DNA from: Bacillota bacterium | GTDB lineage: Bacteria > Bacillota > Clostridia > DSM-8532 | Direction of reading: 5' to 3' | NCBI GenBank assembly: GCA_023415825.1 | Contig: JAEZJF010000015.1 | Span: forward strand, 62,001 to 126,000 | DNA length: 64,000 nucleotides | In this document: in pieces, positions 60,140-64,000 of the stretch | How the letters are laid out: every line of letters begins with the position of its first letter | Numbering within the stretch: position 1 is the stretch's first letter | The notes under the pieces: generated by a model | The model's database searches: none | Told to the model about the DNA's origin: nothing | The model's input: the letters and a program-made list of their open reading frames with translations, nothing else | Made by a program: the position numbers and the translations under genes

Positions 60140-60289
60140 ATGCAGTGTAACTGTCCGAGAAAGCAATGCATCAGACATGGAAAATGTGAGGAATGCATAC
60201 AGCGTCATACAATTGATAAAAGAGGTCCCTATTGCCTTCGAAAAAAGAACAAGAAGACAAAAGCGTCCTCAGATAAGTCACAGCAATAA
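60140..60289 (+). CDS. Small cysteine-rich protein
   Basis: A 49-residue protein with the pattern MQCNCPRKQCIRHGKCEECI then H and PYCLR: Cys at 3, 5, 10, 16 and 19 and a later Cys, likely to bind a metal. It ends with a lysine/serine-rich tail. The ATG at 60140 has AAAAGGAG; longer frames (ATG at 60089 or 60099) lack a site. Small proteins of this pattern are frequent just before DUF1848 genes in Clostridia, as here, 20 bp apart. Confidence 0.75.
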   Translation: MQCNCPRKQCIRHGKCEECIQRHTIDKRGPYCLRKKNKKTKASSDKSQQ

Positions 60290-60309
60290 ACGTGAAAGGA
60301 TGTTGAACC

Positions 60310-61251
60310 ATGATAATCAGCGCCAGCAGACGTACGGATATCCCGGCCTTTTATTCGGATTGGCTTTTGAACCGCCTGCGAGATGGATCTATGCTGGTTC
60401 CGCATCCGAGAATTATTGGCCGTTACAGTCATGTGTACCTTAATCCAGAGGTCGTGGACTGCATCGTGTTTTGGACCAAAAATCCCGGCCCTATGCTGAA
60501 TAAGCTGGATATCATAGGAAAAATGGGCTATCCGTTCTACTTCCAATATACGCTCACACCCTATGATGGACAGATTGAAAGAAATCTTCCGCCCAAGCCT
60601 GAGTTGGTCGATGTTTTCAAACGACTGAGCCAGAAGCTCGGCCCCAACCGTGTAGTGTGGCGCTATGATCCTATCATCACAAGCCGTTCGCTTGATGTCC
60701 AATACCATCTGGATTCTTTTGAAAAAATGGCCTCCATGCTGGAGGGCTGTACTAATCACTGCATTTTCAGCTTTGTCGACCTTTATCCGAGAGTACGTCC
60801 ACGCCTTATGCCAATTACGGACCAGGAAGTAAGCGAGTCCGACATGCATCTTATAGCCGAGGGCTTCTCAAAAATCGCGAGAGATCATCAAATGCGCTTA
60901 TCCACTTGCTCTGAGCCTATAGAGCTGAGTCTTTATGGCATATCGCATGCCTCTTGCATTGATAAGAAGCTGATTGAGGAATTAATTGGCTGCCCCATAA
61001 AGGTAAAAAAAGACGCCGGCCAGCGTCCTGGGTGCGGCTGCGTCGAGAGTATCGACATCGGGACATATGGAAGCTGTTCCAATGGATGTACGTACTGCTA
61101 TGGGTTCTCTGGCTCAAGAACAGCACAGAAGAACATTGCTTGCCATGACCCGGCATCCCCGCTTTTAATCGGTCAGCCAGACAAAGCAGCCATTATATCA
61201 GAGCGTAAGGTAAAATCCTTAAAGGATATGCATACAACATTGTTTGATTAA
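60310..61251 (+). CDS. DUF1848 family protein
   Basis: A 313-residue protein with the DUF1848 start MIISASRRTDIPAFYSDWLL (first residues shown) and the conserved VFWTKNPGPML, WRYDPI and a C-terminal cysteine cluster GSCSNGCTYCYGF which suggests a bound Fe-S cluster. The function of the family is not established. An MIISASRRTD start with GTGAAAGGATG upstream fixes the start. It is coupled to the Cys-rich small protein and ends seven bases from a convergent gene. Confidence 0.92.
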   Translation: MIISASRRTDIPAFYSDWLLNRLRDGSMLVPHPRIIGRYSHVYLNPEVVDCIVFWTKNPGPMLNKLDIIGKMGYPFYFQYTLTPYDGQIERNLPPKPELVDVFKRLSQKLGPNRVVWRYDPIITSRSLDVQYHLDSFEKMASMLEGCTNHCIFSFVDLYPRVRPRLMPITDQEVSESDMHLIAEGFSKIARDHQMRLSTCSEPIELSLYGISHASCIDKKLIEELIGCPIKVKKDAGQRPGCGCVESIDIGTYGSCSNGCTYCYGFSGSRTAQKNIACHDPASPLLIGQPDKAAIISERKVKSLKDMHTTLFD

Positions 61252-61257
61252 AAATGG

Positions 61258-61923
61258 TTATCCCCCTAACGTAATATCCTGCTGCTTATACCATTCCAGG
61301 GCTTCATACAGATGCTCTGGCTTGTAGTCCGGCCACATGGCCTCCAGCACATAAAAATCAGCATAGATGGACTGTATGGGGAGAAATCCGCTCAATCGGC
61401 GGCGTCCACCCCAACGGATGATGAGATCGATTCTTGAGATACCTGAAGAGGCGATCCTGTTGACAATGCCGGCCTGCTGTCTGCTAGAACCGTAACCTAG
61501 ATTGCTGTTCGTGCTAAGATCCCAGTTCCAGCCGTAATTCACCAGGAAATTAACATTCATTAAGCCTTTGCCGAATGATGTCCTTTTTGTATAGGGCAGC
61601 AATTCTTTTGGAAATAATGGAGAATCTGTATTACCAACGATTAAGAGGTTGGCATCGTAATCACAAAGCTGTAATACGGAATCAACACATGCCTTCTGGA
61701 AAGCCTTTGTTTGAACAGAAGGGCGCTTTGTATTATCTTGAGTAAAGCCATAGAAAGTCATTTCTTTTATACCCAGCTTCAGGCATTCTTGATAGAGCTC
61801 AAAACCGGGCTTGATGCCGTAATCATAGCCATCTTCCTTGTTTAGACCGTGACTTTGCGCCCATCTTCTGTTACCATCCGGAATAATACCGATATGATCG
61901 GGCAAACGTTGAGGATTAACCAT
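61258..61923 (-). CDS. Divergent cis-prenyltransferase (UppS-like)
   Basis: A 221-residue member of the undecaprenyl diphosphate synthase fold, shorter than the usual 240-260. The catalytic Asp16 is in IIPDGNRRWAQ; FYGFTQDNTKRP is the FSTENWKR-type loop. Two hallmarks differ: the GH..G motif before the helix reads GYDYGI, and the RTGGE.RLSNF motif reads RWGGRRRLSGF, with Arg174 in place of the Mg-binding Glu. YADF keeps the later acidic residue. It may be a paralogue with altered chain length or a degenerate enzyme. It has no dxr/cdsA neighbours, so it is not the housekeeping uppS. Confidence 0.82.
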   Translation of the reverse strand: MVNPQRLPDHIGIIPDGNRRWAQSHGLNKEDGYDYGIKPGFELYQECLKLGIKEMTFYGFTQDNTKRPSVQTKAFQKACVDSVLQLCDYDANLLIVGNTDSPLFPKELLPYTKRTSFGKGLMNVNFLVNYGWNWDLSTNSNLGYGSSRQQAGIVNRIASSGISRIDLIIRWGGRRRLSGFLPIQSIYADFYVLEAMWPDYKPEHLYEALEWYKQQDITLGG

Positions 61924-62017
61924 TTAAATATAATTCCTTTTTAATTTACTTGTATGAGTTTTAGTATTGGCTATTCCCCAACGCTTATTCCGTGCGAATC
62001 ATCATAATATCCTGGTT

Positions 62018-63079
62018 TTACATCATCCCATCGATTGCCGCCCAGGTTTTTGGCCCTACGATGCCATCAGCACTAAGCTCATTGGCATTTTGAAACAATC
62101 TCACCGAAGCTTCCGTTTTAAAGCCGAATATTCCATCTATGGGGCCTGGGTTATAACCCAGCATGCTCAATGCCTGTTGCAGCTCTGTGACGGATTCACC
62201 GGTGCTTCCCCTTCTCAAGACCGGTCGGACGGCAGGCGGCGGACCTTCATTTGCACCATCCAGAGCAGCCCAGGTCATCGGTCCCACAAGACCGTCAACT
62301 GTCAAGCTTTTAGCGGCTTGGAATGTTTTTACCGCTGCATCGGTCAATGCCCCAAAAATGCCGTCTATTGGTCCGGGATTGAAGCCTAGCTTGGTTAATA
62401 ACTGCTGCAGCTCCTTAACATAGGTGCCGGAGCTTCCTTTTTTTAGTAAAGGTCTTTCGGGTTCAGGAGCTTCATCCAGCATTTTTGAAATAGTTGTAAG
62501 GGTGTATCCCATGGATTTAAGAGCTGTTATCATTTCGGGAAGTGCTTCATTTGTATGGGTTCCGCCTCCTGTATGCATCAATACGATGGCGCCGGGCTGC
62601 GCCAGGTTAAGAACCTTATTAATCATCACATCGGCGGAAGTACCATTCCAATCAACGGTGTCAATGGTCCACATCAAAGTTTTTGTATAACCAAGACTAT
62701 CCGCCACCTCTAAAACCGTTTGATTATAAGAGCCGTAAGGAGGCCTGAAAATGGGCCTTGGAGAAACTCCGGTAATAAAGATGATAGAATTCTCTGCTTT
62801 TTCCAATTCTGCTTCCATGGCAGCGGCTGAAATCTGGGTAAACTGAGGATGGCTGTAGGAATGATTGCCGATTTCATGACCTTTTTCAACTATTTTTCTA
62901 ATCAAGGTCGGGTGAGCTTCTGATGCTTTCCCTGTAAGAAAGAATGTGCATGTGATATTGTGTGATGCGAGGATATCTAATTGCTCGGATAGATTGGCTG
63001 CATCTGATCCATCGTCAAAGGTCAGCGCCATGACCTTCCGAGTTGTGGATACTCTGGATATTACAATAGACTGTCCCAT
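62018..63079 (-). CDS. Polysaccharide deacetylase with two peptidoglycan-binding domains
   Basis: A 353-residue protein. The NodB domain (about 14-200) has MALTFDDGSD (catalytic base Asp22, metal Asp23), NHSYSHPQF (metal His73 and His77), RPPYGSYNQ and DTVDWNG. Two peptidoglycan-binding type 1 repeats follow (about 208-275 and 285-353; LLKKGSSGTYVKELQQLL, VLRRGSTGESVTELQQAL). It removes acetyl groups from peptidoglycan or chitin-like polymers. There is no signal peptide, so it may act on spore cortex after mother-cell lysis or be exported otherwise. Ribosome site GGAGC. Confidence 0.92.
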   Translation of the reverse strand: MGQSIVISRVSTTRKVMALTFDDGSDAANLSEQLDILASHNITCTFFLTGKASEAHPTLIRKIVEKGHEIGNHSYSHPQFTQISAAAMEAELEKAENSIIFITGVSPRPIFRPPYGSYNQTVLEVADSLGYTKTLMWTIDTVDWNGTSADVMINKVLNLAQPGAIVLMHTGGGTHTNEALPEMITALKSMGYTLTTISKMLDEAPEPERPLLKKGSSGTYVKELQQLLTKLGFNPGPIDGIFGALTDAAVKTFQAAKSLTVDGLVGPMTWAALDGANEGPPPAVRPVLRRGSTGESVTELQQALSMLGYNPGPIDGIFGFKTEASVRLFQNANELSADGIVGPKTWAAIDGMM

Positions 63080-63209
63080 TTTTTATGCTCCAAAAGCATG
63101 GTATTCTACTGATAGTCTATGAATTTTTTTAATGATAAGTGTCCATTGTTTGTCCAAAATAATTCTTTTATTACGGATATATGGGTGAGAGACAAAAAGG
63201 AGTGAAAAG

Positions 63210-63752
63210 ATGAACGATGAGGGTATACTTACCTTGCTGAAAGCTCGGAAACAGGAAGGCCTGTCCCATATCCTTGATAGATTCGGCGGGCTTATGGCTT
63301 ATATTGTAAAGAATACAGGAAATTTCAGTGAGGAGGATGTTTCCGAATGTGTCAGCGATGTTCTCTACACCATCTGGAAGAGAATAGACAAGTATGATAA
63401 GACAAAAGCATCCTTTAAAACATGGATTATGATGGTAACTCGCGGCTGTGCCATAGATTATCTCAGAAAAAACGTGAAACACAGTCAGGTGATCTCGCTT
63501 GAGGACATAGCTGAAATTTCCATGCCTGCCGGTGATTATGGGATAACATCGGGTAACTCCGTTATTTCTTTTTTGCAGGAGCTTTCACCGCCTGACAATG
63601 AGATTTTTTATCGACGTTTTGTGTTAGGCGAGAGTGTGGCTCAAATAGCAAAAACACTGGAAATCACCCAGGAGAATGTTTACAAACGATTGTCCAGAGG
63701 AAAGGAAAAGCTTAAAAATTTAATGAGTAAGGAGGGGTATCCATATGCCTGA
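63210..63752 (+). CDS. ECF-type sigma factor
   Basis: A 180-residue sigma-70 family protein of the ECF size. Region 2 (about 20-90) contains SEEDVSECVSDVLYTIWKR and FKTWIMMVTRGCAIDYLRK; region 4 (about 118-172) contains FYRRFVLGESVAQIAKTLE then ITQENVYKRLSRGKEKL. AAAGGAGTG precedes the ATG. It overlaps the next gene by 8 bp, which encodes a membrane protein that is probably its anti-sigma factor. Confidence 0.92.
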   Translation: MNDEGILTLLKARKQEGLSHILDRFGGLMAYIVKNTGNFSEEDVSECVSDVLYTIWKRIDKYDKTKASFKTWIMMVTRGCAIDYLRKNVKHSQVISLEDIAEISMPAGDYGITSGNSVISFLQELSPPDNEIFYRRFVLGESVAQIAKTLEITQENVYKRLSRGKEKLKNLMSKEGYPYA

Positions 63753-64000
63753 AAACAAATATCTTGATACCTTCACAAGTGGGATAGAGGAGTCGAACTT
63801 TGCCATGGATACGGCTTTGAAACAGAAAATACTCCTTAGGACGCATAAGAAGATTAAAAACGGGTGGTTCTATTTTAAACGCATTGCTGCTGCCTGCTTG
63901 ATACTTGCCGCATTATCAGCCTTTATTCCCAATACGCCGGTTAACGCTCTATGCCAAAAGATTTTTTCGTTTATACCCGGCATTGGGATTGTGCAAAACC
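63745..64000 (+). CDS. Probable anti-sigma factor, N-terminal part (cut by window end)
   Basis: Eighty-five residues are visible from the ATG at 63745, behind AGGAGGGG, to the end of the window. A soluble N-terminal part (MPENKYLDTFTSGIEE) is followed by a basic stretch and one membrane helix (FKRIAAACLILAALSAFIP), then extracellular sequence starting NTPVNALCQKIF. The pattern is that of DUF4179-type anti-sigma proteins paired with ECF sigma factors. The remainder lies outside. Confidence 0.8.
   Translation, partial: MPENKYLDTFTSGIEESNFAMDTALKQKILLRTHKKIKNGWFYFKRIAAACLILAALSAFIPNTPVNALCQKIFSFIPGIGIVQN

Overview
The window comes from a low-to-moderate G+C, Gram-positive, spore-forming bacterium, almost certainly a member of the Clostridia. 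The evidence is an S-layer (SLH) protein and an LPxTG-type wall protein with strong purine-rich ribosome binding sites, spore genes (CotA-like oxidase, ytfI/ytfJ pair, SleL/YaaH-like LysM-GH18 lytic enzyme), a 2-hydroxyacyl-CoA dehydratase activase protein typical of anaerobes, and an H-NOX chemoreceptor closely matching that of thermophilic anaerobic Firmicutes. I cannot name the genus. I see no rRNA, tRNA, insertion sequence, prophage or CRISPR array.

Layout. 1-2.4 kb: tail of a transporter, a two-gene unit with a DnaK paralogue and a zinc-ribbon membrane protein. 2.6-12.9 kb: two OmpR-type two-component systems, the first followed by a 1634-residue SLH surface protein, the second by a lipoprotein with propeller-like repeats. 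13-15.4 kb: multicopper oxidase and L,D-transpeptidase. 15.6-18.5 kb: small conserved genes, a RemA/DUF370-like protein and ytfI-ytfJ. 18.6-22.1 kb: TetR plus PaaK-like ligase with paired operators, and a SleL-like spore enzyme. 22.3-26.3 kb: MFS and APC transporters and two GNAT acetyltransferases. 26.5-28.8 kb: H-NOX-methyl-accepting chemotaxis protein and ogt. 28.8-32.7 kb: LacI regulator and a family 2A encapsulin shell with its cysteine desulfurase cargo. 32.8-42.1 kb: giant dehydratase activase, deoD, YihY, MATE, DEAD-box helicase. 42.6-46.4 kb: LPKTG-anchored repeat protein and a secreted transglutaminase-like protein behind a cyclic-di-GMP-I (GEMM) riboswitch. 46.5-60.1 kb: one long plus-strand run of type IV pilus genes (pilB-T-C-A-M-N-O, PilX-like, pseudopilin, an Ig-bearing PilW-like pilin) that passes without a gap into a MotA/ZorA-like channel protein, an OmpA/ZorB-like partner and an unrecognised third protein. 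60.1-64 kb: small Cys-rich protein, DUF1848, a divergent cis-prenyltransferase, a polysaccharide deacetylase, and a sigma/anti-sigma pair cut by the window end.

The most unusual pieces are: (1) the ZorAB-like pair inside a pilus operon, whose B subunit has no acidic residue in its membrane helix and which lacks a Zorya helicase/nuclease; (2) the encapsulin-desulfurase pair with duplicated sequence and a hairpin between shell and cargo genes; (3) the H-NOX receptor with a complete oxygen-binding network; (4) a small family of bulged hairpins at three intergenic sites (15.4, 25.05, 26.4 kb) whose arms vary in a base-pair-preserving way, two of them next to a second palindrome that contains an extended -10 promoter motif.

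All calls are from reading the sequence and from family knowledge; no database search was run. Start codons were moved to the best ribosome binding site where the longest reading frame was implausible.
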